Made by a program: the position numbers and the translations under genes. Shown piece after piece: positions 44,811-55,440 of a DNA stretch of 64,000 nucleotides; within the stretch, counting starts at the first letter, position 1, and each line of letters opens with the position of its first letter. The stretch comes from Ypsolopha sequella. Taxonomy: Eukaryota; Arthropoda; Insecta; Lepidoptera; Ypsolophidae. The DNA is taken from NCBI GenBank assembly GCA_934047225.1, contig OW203986.1:20773221-20837220 (forward strand), read 5' to 3'. A model generated the notes under the pieces. The model worked only from the letters and a program-made list of their open reading frames with translations. It was not told the origin of the DNA and made no database searches.

Positions 44811-45345
44811 GAACGAATAAACCAGTACTGGACCTTGGACAAATAAACCAGTTCTGGACCTTGGACAAATAAAACAGTTCTGGACCAATCAAGCTCCTTG
44901 GTATATAAGGTCTTTCAATTTAAATTGAAAGTAATTTAGGAGGTGATTCAGTATCGTTAATACATCACATTCCACTGCAAAGCATTTTTTTTGTGCGAAC
45001 TTTTTTCTCTCTTCTCAGTACAAAGTGGTCCGATCAGCTGACTCAGTTTGTATGGACAAGTGAAGAAAAAGTTCGCGCAAAAAAAAGTACTGTGCAGTGG
45101 AATGTGATGTATTAACGATACTGAATCACCTCCTAAATTACTTTCAATTTAAATTGAAAGACCTTATATACCAAGGAGCTTGATTGGTCCAGAACTCTTT
45201 TATTTGTCCAAGGTCCAGTACTGGTTTATTCGTCCAAGGTCCAGAACTGTTTTATTTGTCCAAGGTCCAGTACTGGTTTATTCGTCCAAGGTCCAGTACT
45301 GGTTTATTCGTCCAAGGTCCAGTACTGGTTTATTCGTCTAAGGTC
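44811..45345. mobile_element. Foldback element with 26-bp tandem repeats in its arms
   Basis: Arms about 200 bp (44811-45013) and 280 bp (45062-45345) around a 48-bp loop. The inner arm is near-perfect: TTCAATTTAAATTGAAAG, TTTAGGAGGTGATTCAGTAT and TACATCACATTCCACTGCA with complements. The outer arm consists of a 26-bp unit, GGTCCAGTACTGGTTTATTC plus GTCCAA. In the right arm GGTCC starts at 45186, 45212, 45238, 45264, 45290, 45316 and 45342, exactly 26 bp apart; the left arm has only three units (GGACC at 44830, 44856, 44882). Long inverted repeats built of tandem units recall Drosophila FB elements. The open frame over 45184-45402 (repeated VQ-YWF text) is a by-product of the 26-bp period. 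Confidence 0.85.
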
Positions 45346-45579
45346 CAGAAGTACGACAAGCAGCCAGATGAACAAAAAAAGAAATTAACTGTTCAATGCT
45401 AGCAGAGCCCTAAAATTATACCTTAAAATCGATATATTGTAGGTAGTATGCTAAATATTATTTACTATGTAAAACTATATAAAAGCAAAATGCCACTTCA
45501 ATAATGAAACTATGAATGTAGCCAAAAAAGTTGAAAAACAGTTTGAAATGCCGAATGTTGAAGTTAATTATTATTTCAG
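45346..45579. other. Short gap, no gene
   Basis: AT-rich; nothing recognised. Confidence 0.4.
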
Positions 45580-45672
45580 CGCGGGCAAAAGCAGGGTCGT
45601 ATTTAAGGTAAGGTAGCAGGGGCTGAAGCCCAGGGGCCGAGAGTAGCCTGCAAACAAGAGAGGCCTCCACAA
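45580..45672 (-). repeat. Short repeat fragment
   Basis: Minus strand: CTCGGCCCCTGGGCTTCAGC, CCTTAAATACGACCCTG. This wording is common in decayed insect repeats; the class is unknown. Confidence 0.3.
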
Positions 45673-47286
45673 GATTTCATATTTTGCGTTTGAGCTTTTG
45701 TCAACTACTGATTAAAAATGAATTAAAAAAGCTGGAAGCATAAATTGCTTCAAAATTTCACAGCTTTTTTTGTAATTTTTGTCTTTATGATTATTGTAAC
45801 CGGCTTTTAACATACAAAAATATTTAGATACAAATTCAGATCGGGTTATATTATTTTACTACAAAATTAAGAAAAATTCGGTAATTCATTTGTTGTAATT
45901 CAAACAGTCGTTAAAGAGAGCAACAAAAAAAATATTTTCTTTGCCGCCACCATTTTACCGTTTTTGTTAAATTGTTAACTTTTCTGCTATTATTCTAATT
46001 TTATGCTACAAAATCATGCTTTGAAATACTACGGGAAGCCTCCACTTTTTTTAAGCCTCTACCTGTATTAACTGGCTATTATATAGTTTATAGTTTATTT
46101 TGATGTTTTCTATTTAAAGCTTATCAATCTACAGCATAATTATCAAAAACTTTAACATGCTGTACCCCGCTGTACCACTGAATATCTCGTATTTTGCCAG
46201 TTTGTTACGAATTCACCTCGGTGGATAGGCACTAGGCAGGCGCATTCCCGTTGAATTGGCAGGCTTGGATTTAACAAACATTAGAATTCAGGATGAATAT
46301 ACCACTTTTAGATCCTATTGCTTTGTGATACGAGTTATCTGAATGGTGGTTAGGCTTGTTTGTATTGGTAGACAACTTCTCTATATTCTCATATGACACA
46401 GAGGGCTCTGCTCAAAGCTTGCATATAGTCGGAATTAATTGGCTTTGAGTTTTGAAGCATCTACAATCTCGTCCAACAAAGTTTATAAAACAGGTGAAAT
46501 ATACGTGTTTTACATGTATGTACAGTATTTTAAGTCGCTGAGGTTTGTTGTTGTAAAACTTAAAGCTTATGGCTCTCAAAGGCAGTTATTTATGTTTTAG
46601 ACTATTGACATTCTGAATAAATATGAATAAATGAATTTGGCAACTAATATGTATTTAATTGAGATAGAAGAGGTATACATACATATTTGCCTTAAAGGCA
46701 ACAAATGTATGTAGGTATGAATAAATTACGTAACGCGTTCGAGTATGGAAGAATTAAAATATTTCTCCACTTCAGTCATCGATTGTGTGTGATTTTCTGC
46801 CAAGCATATTTAAATTCAAATAATCAAACGAACAAAATAGAAAAACACAGAGGAACTAAGCCCAAAGAGGTGAAATGACACTTGGTTTGTTCTACATAGA
46901 TTCCGCCAACTTTTCATTGGCTAAGCCAACACCATGCGGTGATAAAAATAGAGAATCCCCTGTAAGTGGGATCTATGCTAAAACACTGATTAGTTACCAA
47001 AATTGGACGGACCTGGCCTTTCCTCTCTAGTTGCACGATGCAGAAAAAACATTCGCAAAACTATATAAACACAAACAAGGTTTTAAATGAAAACTTTGAG
47101 CCATTCACGATCCGTCTTGCCTCGGTAGGTCCAGCGCATGGCACTTGAATAAATCTCTCGCTCTCCCCAACACATTACGTATGCTAACGCCGACTATCCC
47201 TTAGAAGAGTTTGTTGCACGAAGGTCCTCACCTGAAAGATTTTCAAGCTTTGTAAGACGTAAACATTACTAACTTTGTGCAATAGT
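45673..47286. other. No gene recognised
   Basis: AT-rich. CACATTACGTATGCTAACGCCG at about 47170 recurs as CACATTACGTATGCTAAAGCCG near 49238, indicating a shared repeat scrap. Confidence 0.4.
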
Positions 47287-48196
47287 ATATTTCATTACGA
47301 GTGCGGAAAGCCTGTCATTGCAAAGAGTTCCGACAAATGTCTACCCGAGCCGAGGCGCAGCCGAAGGTGAGGGTTGACAGTCGGAACAAGTTGCAATGAC
47401 GGTTCCGCACGTGTACTGAACAACTATTTTTAATACAGTTGCGAAAAAATGAAGCAATTTAATAAAATATTAAAAACACAATAAACTCAACTAACTAATC
47501 ATTTGTTTCGTTAACTATTTGCTTTTTTCTCTTCTCTCCACGCAATAAATTCGTCGTATGTAGATATGTAGCGACATTTTGACTTTTCCGTTAAAAGGTT
47601 CTCCGAAGCATTTTGTGCAATTATACTGAGTTCCGGTGCTGTTAATTCAAATAAAATAATGTCGAAATTACTCATTTTGTGCAACAAACAACTAAACTCG
47701 CAAAGAAAATTTTTGGAAAATGGCGCCAACCGTAAAGGAATATAAGCAGCAGAGATTTTTTCTTTGTTTTCTTCACCCATTCTGGGTAGGCAAAGGGAAC
47801 TATGCCCATACAGCCAAGTCTTCAGTAGAATTTTTTGAAAATGAAATTTAATGAGATGAAATGAAATGAAACCTAGCCTAACTCATTGAATCAAATCTTT
47901 AAATCTGATATTGAAACAAATTAGTAGCTTCTTTTTAGAAATATTTGCATTAACCATAAAAACTTTTTTTTTTTTTTTTTAGTAAAAACTTCGTGGTTGT
48001 TTTTTTCTTTTTAATAGACATTATTTTGACAGTTGGGAAAGAGAACGCACGAGTTCGGAAAAGGTAAAGAACACCAAAGAAAAGGCTATCATGGTCTCTT
48101 AGATACCTTTGCCTGTCCAAAAATGGGACAAATTGAGGAAAAAATAAAATACGCTATACGTCCCTGCAATACGCCACTTTTTGAGCAACTGTATTA
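47287..48196. mobile_element. TIR element carrying a Crypton-like ORF piece and an AATAGTA-family hairpin
   Basis: The left part (47287-47427) is a hairpin: AATAGTATATTTCATTACGA, GTGCGGAA, GTCATTGCAA, GTTCCGAC with complements, around GAGCCGAGGCGCAGCCGAAG. Then AATACAGTTGCGAAAAAATG (about 47431) has an inverted partner at about 48173-48193 (AATACAGTTGCTCAAAAAGT on the minus strand), enclosing the ORF piece at 47511-47780. This suggests a non-autonomous composite. The relation of the hairpin to the TIR unit (one element or two adjacent ones) is uncertain. Confidence 0.55.
47511..47780 (-). pseudogene. Crypton-like tyrosine recombinase, N-terminal remnant
   Basis: A 89-codon frame starting MGEENKEKIS. 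The second half, ASENLLTEKSKCRYISTYDE then FIAWREEKKANS, matches the N-terminal SAM-like core-binding region of insect Crypton/ZMYM-type tyrosine recombinases (pattern LLPEKS..Y...Y..F..W). The catalytic domain with its Arg-His-Arg-Tyr residues would follow downstream but the frame stops and the element end begins. Assignment is from remembered family pattern. Confidence 0.5.
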
Positions 48197-48239
48197 AAAA
48201 AACTTAAATCAAATTGAGTTCGCGGTAAATCTTACTTTT

Positions 48240-48737
48240 TTAGGGTTCCGAACCTCAAAATGAAAAAAACGGAAACCTTATAGGTTGACTTTGCTATCCG
48301 TCTTTTGCTTTTTGGGATTTATAGAGACGCAGTCAGAGGTCGCTAGATAAAATTTATGAAAAAAAAATGAAGAAAATAAGCTGTTGACTTCACATTCAGT
48401 TTTTACCTTTTATATGAATCTTAAGAAAAATCTAGGCGTGAAGGGGCCTCTTAAGGTATATATTTTAACAATCAGCTCTTTAATGTCTGCAATTTGACAC
48501 CCATATTGTATTTTTAGGAATTTGTTTCTGTTTTGTATTGGAAATATTTTGAACAATATCATATATAATTTTCACACCTTTTTATGAGGACAAATGAATG
48601 CTATTTTTGTTCCAAATTTTCAGTCTTTATCCTTAACGTTGCTAATGTTATGAGGCTGTGCAATACGGACGGAGGTACAACGGAGTCTCACCATAGCGGT
48701 TCCTTTTGTATCTTTTAGTTACTACGACACCCTAAAA
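48240..48737 (+). repeat. GGGTTCCG-class repeat
   Basis: Begins TTTAGGGTTCCGAACCTCAA and ACGGAAACCTTATAGG; ends ACTACGACACCCTAAAA, roughly inverted to the start (TTTTAGGGTG). The interior is AT-rich and non-coding. Confidence 0.55.
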
Positions 48738-49553
48738 TTAATTTAAAAATCCCAAAAAAAAAAAAACACACGGGGTCTTACACTATTTTTGACAGCAGCA
48801 TCGAAACTATAATACGGCTATTTAATTTACTTCGGCCATTCCATCGTTAAGAGTAGTTTAATGCATCCAGATCTTGCCAGCTTTGTTTGAACTTCCATGT
48901 ATTCCAACTTGTTAACTTTGGCAGAGCGAATGTGAGGAATCTGTGAATAAAAATACCCCAGCAAATTGTTAGTGTAAATCATCTGACGTGATCGTTTATC
49001 TAGCAGTAAATTTTCAGGCTCCAGAGCTTTAAAGAACAAACTGCTAGCCAAACATGTGTCTCTACTTTCACCACTTTAAAGCCGTGTAAAAAGCGCTTAT
49101 GTGCAAACAAGGCATGTAACCTTTTTTATTCATCTTGCTTCATAAAGTAGACAACGTTAGCACGTTTCGGATAAATCAGCACGTAGCAAGCTTACAAGTA
49201 AACAGAACAAACGAATAAATCTTGTTTTGTCCGAAGCACATTACGTATGCTAAAGCCGGCCAATCCTTCGTTCGCTGAAACGTCCGACTGGCCGACATGC
49301 AAGCCGTTACTCGAACGAACATACCTTCCTACTATTTGGTTGAAAAGATTTGTTTACAAGTCACAACATAAATAAAATTAAATTAAAAAAATTAATATAT
49401 ACTTATTTCTCTTTTACAAATGTGTTGACATACAAAATACAAATTATACATAAATGAAAAGACAAAAAAATCTAAGCTTCGCATACAGCTAGCTGACACA
49501 CATGCAGACAGCCGCGGATTTTCAGCTCATACTATGATGAAACACATATTAGA
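48738..49553. other. No gene recognised
   Basis: The minus-strand frame 48827-49051 is not recognised. The 49238 repeat scrap matches 47170. Confidence 0.35.
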
Positions 49554-49557
49554 TTAA

Positions 49558-49962
49558 GGCGATATGCGAAAAAAATACGGGTGTTTCTTTTCTGTGTATT
49601 TCATGAAATACACGAAAAATATTAATACATTTCTAATATATGCATTATGACTATATAATCTAGGGTTTTGAAATTGGAAAACATGTCTGGATATATTTTC
49701 CTCAATAGAAATAATTGTTGAAATGAGGTCTTCAAACACACTTTTTCTCCTCGTTTGACGAATAAGAACCATATACAGAACTCAAACATATTTTATTAGG
49801 TGTGTTTCAACAATATCCAGAGATTTGATATTTGAAATTATGCTAGCTATTTTAAAAATATAAAACCAACTTTTTTTCCCTTTTGCCCTGAATCCGCCCC
49901 TCTCGCACTGCGCGATTTTTCGCTTGGAGTGACAGTGACAAAAATAGAATTCGCATAGCCTC
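49558..49962. mobile_element. TTAA-flanked MITE, family C, copy 1
   Basis: TTAA at 49554-49557 and 49963-49966. Ends GGCGATATGCGAA and inverted GAGGCTATGCGAA. Shares TACGGGTGTTTCTTTTCTG, GAAATAATTGTTGAAATGAG and CACTGCGCGATTTTTCGCTT with 62910-63317. No transposase. Confidence 0.8.
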
Positions 49963-49966
49963 TTAA

Positions 49967-50417
49967 AGTAACTACAATTAGTATTAACTACAAATATAAA
50001 CAATATAAATTAAAAAACAGAAAAAAGAAAAAGCCAAATTTTTTTTTGTAAAGTCCATAAGTATACATAAACATATAAACGTCAGATTTAGGAACTTAAC
50101 TTTCACACAGGAATATTTTTCTGATGCCTATTTTGTTATCTTTTAACATGATAAATAAATTTTTTGGGACTATCGTTATCTTAGCCACGGACTATAAGTT
50201 ATCGATTTTTTTCTTTTTAACTCTTCGTTAATCTATGCATAATCTTCATGAAAACGAAAACCATTTTCCATAGAGTTCAATGACTAACAGTTGACTAATT
50301 TATATGTCGTCTCAGACGACTCGTCTGCATGTTTGATGTTATAATTGGCCAGTATTTTTTTATTCCTTAGATGAATGTCTGCAAAATCCTATATACCAAT
50401 AATAAAGTAGTAAAAGG
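49967..50417. other. No gene recognised
   Basis: AT-rich; GTCTCAGACGACTCGTCTG near 50310 is a small dyad. Confidence 0.4.
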
Positions 50418-50664
50418 ATGAATGAAAGCAGAGTGACGAAAGAAATTTTTGGTACGCAAGTGGAAGGTACAGTTCGACCAGGCTGCCACAGAAGGACGTA
50501 TGCTGACCAAATTGGCGACATACTAAAGAAGGGCCATGTCAGAAGTACCCAAAGTAGCTTGTATGACTAGATTGATGGATGTGGAAGAGGCGAAAGAGGT
50601 GTGTCTGGATCGTAACAGATGGAAACCTGTAGTCTCTGACTACCCCTTTGGGAGACAGGCGTGA
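50418..50664 (+). pseudogene. Non-LTR retrotransposon C-terminal remnant
   Basis: Frame one: VEGTVRPGCHRRTYADQIGD and ILKKGHVRSTQ; after a one-base shift, ACMTRLMDVEEAKEVCLDRN, RWKPVVSDYPFGRQA and stop at 50662. This closing block is frequent in insect non-LTR elements. Apart from the frameshift it is clean, so the insertion is moderately young. The catalytic region is absent. Confidence 0.7.
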
Positions 50665-52084
50665 GTATAAAAAAGTCGTGTTTGTACATTTAATATTTTT
50701 GCAAAATTTTAAAAGAATTGAGTTATGGTATTTAATTTTAGGGTACTGATATTGCTTGTGGTACTGAGGCCATAACTGCAATTTTTAGAATTTTTGTCTG
50801 TTTTGTTTTAACTCAAGAACCACTCAACAGATTTGGATACGGTTTTCTTTATTATCATCACAGTGACCCTAGTCAATATATAGGCTATATGGGTGTTGAT
50901 AGAATAACCGCCAAGCCAAAAACTGCGCCGCGGGCGAAAGCTGAAATTAGAATAAAATGGTCATCTTTAAATAAGAAATCGTAGAATAGAGAACGATAGT
51001 TTTAAAAAAATAACTCTTCCAAGAAAAATATGAAATAATATACTTACTTATGGATGTTTTTATTATTTTGACACTTAAATAACGGACTATCTATCACGCA
51101 TCGATAGCTTTGGGTTGAACATTCAATTTCACGGAAAATAAATTTTATCTTTTTAATCAATTTAACGAGCTGAGCGAAGCACTTTGCACATAAAATTTAC
51201 CATTTGTTCTGTAAGTTATAAATTTATAATCGAAAGTTGTGAACATAATACAATGGACTGAACAAAAATAATAAAAACCTATTTTTTTTACCGTAGTAGC
51301 TTTATGTGTTGAATTAAATTGTGGTCTAGCATAGTCTTGAATCGATTAGTACGAAAAGCCACTTGCGCCCTTGTAACAACCTACCCACCCCTTTTTGCAT
51401 TTAAAATACTGAGAAGAAGACGCCATATATTTTGAATAAAAATATCAGAACAAATCACTTTTACATATGCACAATTGCACATGCACTCAAAACCCATGTT
51501 AAAAACATATTACTACCCAAGGATGACTTTTAACCAAACCTCAATAATTTTAGAGGTTATTAAGAAACGTTAGTAGAAAATGTAAAAACTACTAAAATTA
51601 GAAGAAAAAAAATAGTCATAAATGTTACTTGGAAATATAATTTATGGTTAATCCTAGCCATTCTTAAACGCAACAAGTTCAAAATAATCCAAAATAGTGG
51701 GATCAACAATAACAATAACTTCGCGCGATTTAATTGTCTTTCCTCTTCAGGTGGCCATGAACTGGCTCCAACTTTTTTTCAATGAATGTAATAAATTTTG
51801 TATGGTTATTATGAAACCAGTTTTTTTCTTCTACAATCGCAACTTCTACAATAAATTATTAGGGTTCGTTTCGTACCTGTATAAACCTAACTAATTTTAC
51901 TTTAAAACCGACTTCTCCCACGCGTTTATTACTTAAAAGTCGTTAGAAGAAGTAAAACGTAAGTTTCCAGAGCCGTATCTAGTAGTGAATTATTTGACTA
52001 AAGCTGTAAGTTGGTGCTATCTTAAGGCAATTATCTGGGTCTGAATTTAAGCCCGCTCTCGTGACTTAGTTCGGATCTTATCGA
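50665..52084. other. No gene; LINE-tail-like stretch at 50790-50950
   Basis: AACCACTCAACAGATTTGGA, CAATATATAGGCTATATG and CTGCGCCGCGGGCGAAAGC resemble non-coding tails of lepidopteran LINE repeats. The rest is AT-rich, with a short unrecognised frame at 51697-51894. Confidence 0.35.
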
Positions 52085-52158
52085 CTATCTTCATAGCATA
52101 AAGGTTTGGTCGCTGGACTGTGAATCAGGGGGTAGTTCTACTCTTACTAGTTCCACTC
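52085..52158 (+). repeat. tRNA-related SINE head fragment
   Basis: GGTCGCTGGACTGTGAATCAGGGGG resembles the anticodon-arm half of tRNA-derived SINE heads. It is cut by the TTAA element that begins at 52159. Confidence 0.45.
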
Positions 52159-52642
52159 TTAAGGGGAATATGAGGCAAATAGAAATTAAATGACAGACTT
52201 TGGATGATTTAGTTGCAATAATCAGGAAACCTACAGTCATTAAAAAAGGACACCTATGATCTCCTAACGTTTATGAAGTTAGTTTGAACAAACCACGTCA
52301 ATTGATTCATGTATTTAATAAAATCTTTTGTAAGCCTCTTTTTTACTAATTTTAGACTTTATATTGGTTTCCCCTCGAGTATCGATTTCAGAATTCAGTT
52401 GGTTTTTTCTTTATGAAATTTATTTGAATTATATCTAGCTAGTTTGAACATCGTGTTTTTACTTCAACCAGAAGCAGAGTTATCTAATAAAAACGCAGTT
52501 TTTCGAGCCCGCGTAATATTTCGGTTGTCGTAACAGCCACGGCTCAGAGCGCGCTATTTTAAACAATAATGAAACGTCATAGAGTTCAGTTTTACTTGAT
52601 GCAAAATGAGGTGCTCAATCTCAGGTCACCCATATCCTTTAT
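52159..52642. mobile_element. TTAA-flanked MITE, family B, copy 2
   Basis: The left edge TTAA (52159-52162) is intact; the right edge reads TTTA, so one site has mutated. The interior aligns end to end with 43850-44323. It carries a small extra segment (GCGCGCTATTTTAAACAATA) near the right end. Confidence 0.7.
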
Positions 52643-53939
52643 GTTATATACTATTTACTAAGCAAATTATATTATAGCGTAGGTAGGGAAACCGTCGCGT
52701 AATCCTGCTTGCCACTGAAGAAACAGTACGATTACAGTGAAACTAGTGAGGCGAAATCTGACTAATATATAGTGAGTAAACCTTACATATATTACTTATG
52801 AAACCAAATCACGAATCTTTTATTAATAAAAAAAATATGATTTTTATTTCCCTGTTTTTATGGTGTATCAATTATTAGATAAATTTTCATATTTAAAATG
52901 TGTTTCAGTTGCAAAATTATTCCCTGTATCATAACAACTCTTCTCAAAAAAAATATAGATATTCTAAAAGAGTTTAAAATAAAAGAGTTTAATATTTCAA
53001 ATTACGGGGTTATCGTTTTTAAGTACTAATTACTAGTACTCAAGGATTTATGTTTAAGTTCCATGATTATTTTATTAACTAAATGAAACTTATATAAAAT
53101 TGAAAATCAAAATCTTAACTAAGTAATCTACAAAAGAAAAAAATCAATAGGCTAAAACTATCTAAAACAGGAATATTAAATTAAGTAAAAAACTTTTTCC
53201 AAATCGCTGCCAAACGGGGGTGCCCAAAAGACTGGCAGCGTTACCTCTTTGGATCGCTAGGCTTATGCGTTGTATTATATAGTAAATAAATAATATATAC
53301 TATTGTTTTAAATGAAAATACTCAAGAAAACACATTAAATAAAATATACGTAGTAACCAAATTTTGTTCAAGTTTAAACTTTAGTTTACAATTTATCAGG
53401 AAAGTATGTTTTTTATTACGAATAACCTTAATTAAAAGCTCTGTTTTAAATCAGCTTCGGTTAAATAAAATATATCGTTGCCTTGTCTCGTCATTTTAAG
53501 CACTAAAGATTTATGAAATACGCGAATTTAATCTTTATTCTCTACGTTGTATGGTCCTGTAACGGGAACAAGGTCAGAAAGTTATGTTGGTGTGGAGTTC
53601 AAGACGTTCAAGTCAAGAAAGAGTTCCCGAATCTTTATCTAATTTTAAATAATAGCGAACACTTTCATCGCCCTAAAATAATTATATTGTGCCTCAAAAT
53701 AATTGTATTGTACCTAAAAATAATTCTATTGTACCTAAAAACCTTTTATTTTGTGTTTGTAATGTTTCCTATTATGAAGGTTACCTTCATTACCTCTATA
53801 CGAACAGGTGTAAATTTAAGGGGGTGTATCGTCAAAATCGTCATTTTTTGAAGTTATTTATCTGCTGTTCAAAAGAAGTCCCGAATTAAATAAATTATTA
53901 TAATAATTTTGAGATATAATAACAAATAGCCATTTTAGT
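52643..53939. other. No gene; 21-bp minisatellite at 53675-53737
   Basis: Three units of AAAATAATTRTATTGTACCT plus one base (53675, 53696, 53717) lie inside an AT-rich open frame (53513-53851) that is not otherwise recognisable. Confidence 0.45.
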
Positions 53940-54050
53940 TAATTTTGTAATAATTTAAGACCAACTTTTTGTAAATTTGTCCCTCTCGCACTGCGGGTCT
54001 TTCCACTTGGTGTAACGGGGACCTTTGCACGGACGATATATCACCTCGAA
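53940..54050 (-). repeat. Shared module (partner of 5715-5790)
   Basis: CCCTCTCGCACTGCGGGTCT, TTCCACTTGG and GGGGACCTTTGCACGGAC are the reverse complement of 5710-5775. Upstream ACCAACTTTTTGTAAATTTG also parallels the interior of family C MITEs. Confidence 0.6.
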
Positions 54051-55034
54051 AACTTTCCAGCACTCTAATGACGTCAATGGGTTTGGTTCGAAGTAATTGT
54101 AAATTTGCCATTACTTTGTACATTTTTAGTCAATGATATAAAACGCATTTAAATACTGCTCTTGTACTTCTAGCCAATCATAGATATAACGAAAATCTAC
54201 GTAGCTTTTGAGGTTATAGACTGGTTTATTTTATGGAGGGTTCGGTCGGTGGCGAGGTAGATTAGAAGCGCTCAGAGATTTGTCTGGCTTAATCTTTGCC
54301 GAGATATTAAGGTAGCTGATCAAATACCTGAATGCAAATAGATAAACTGTGCAAAGATAATGCCATTAAAATCCCAGAGTATTTCAGAATTACGATTTTG
54401 TTTTATCCCAAACCTTCAGAACATAAGACAAAAGAGTTTTTCTGCTTTAGAAGAAGAAAATTTTTGGTCCCTACATTCAGGGGTTTTAGAAACACGTACG
54501 TAATTTAAATATTATATAAAACCTTTATTTATACGATGCTACAGACGGACAGAAGATAAAATACGAAACTAAAAGAGTTCCTGTTTTCTGCTGGAAACTA
54601 ACTTCCAGTTTTATGGTAGTTCTGTTAGAGCACCTCAAGAGTCACGTAATCTTGAGAATGCCTTGTTGAGAGGCGAATCACGAATCAACTTTATTTGTTT
54701 GGTGTTTTTGAGCACAAGTTTGGTACAAGTGCACAACTTCAGTATTGTCTTTCGTAAATTCTAGCTGACATAGCGAGCACCTGGGATGTAATGGGTATGC
54801 ACCAAGCATACGTGAAACTTCTGTTAGTGCTTAACCTGTTGAGTACTCATCATCGCTAAGACTATAGTTGAACAATAGATAGCGGACAACATTGTGACTA
54901 ATGTTTTGAGACAATGCAATTAACGGTACGCATAAAAAAATCACGTCAACTGTTAATGCTATTTTCTCTTAGCTACACATGTACTGCGTAGTAAAAAATA
55001 CAAATGATGCTAGACATTACAACGTTGTAAGTTT
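54051..55034. other. No gene recognised
   Basis: No frame above 60 codons, TIR or array. Confidence 0.4.
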
Positions 55035-55275
55035 TCAAAGCAAAAAAAATATTGATTCGTAACGTAGAGTTTGCTACGGCGTAGCAAAAAGCTTCTTAAG
55101 CACATACATTTCAATTTATTGCATAGTACGTTTTAATATTGAAACGCTTTGCGTAACTCTGTTTTATTTCTGTCTTATACTTGTAAAGTAACACATAATA
55201 AATATAATTAGACTCTCTCTTTGTAGCATCTGTAGACAGTGTACAAACGTAGCACGTCTACGCCGTAGCAGAAAC
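55035..55275. repeat. GTAGC/CTACG motif stretch related to the 25.5-kb array
   Basis: CAAAGCAAAAAAAATATTGA then CGTAACGTAGAGTTTGCTAC and GGCGTAGCA parallels array unit 5 (CAAAGCAAGAAAAATAAAAC, ATCGTAGCGTTTGCTTTGCC). A second CGTAGCACGTCTACGCCGTA lies near 55239-55260. Confidence 0.4.
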
Positions 55276-55329
55276 AAAACCCATTATTTAGTTTGGCATC
55301 GTCTCGTAGCATCTAACAAACCTATTTAA

Positions 55330-55440
55330 GACGTCACGACGTAGACGCTATACGCGTGTCGACGGCTATCGACGTATTCACGCTCCGTCGACGTTTATTG
55401 GCTAAGCGACGTCAGGCGACGTTGGGCGACGTCGCAGCCA
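55330..55440. other. CpG/ACGT-rich cluster with 10-bp repeats
   Basis: Seven CGACG words occur in about 105 bp of otherwise AT-rich DNA. GTCGACGG and CCGTCGAC are an inverted pair. GCGAC starts at 55406, 55416 and 55426, exactly one helical turn apart (GCGACGTCAG, GCGACGTTGG, GCGACGTCGC). It could be a protein-binding cluster or a degraded MITE tip; no gene start follows convincingly. Confidence 0.5.

Noticed and set aside
45184..45402. Repetitive 72-codon frame
   Set aside because: Produced by the 26-bp period of the foldback arm, with no independent protein signal.
53513..53851. 112-codon frame with repeats
   Set aside because: Includes a 21-bp AT-rich minisatellite; no domain seen.
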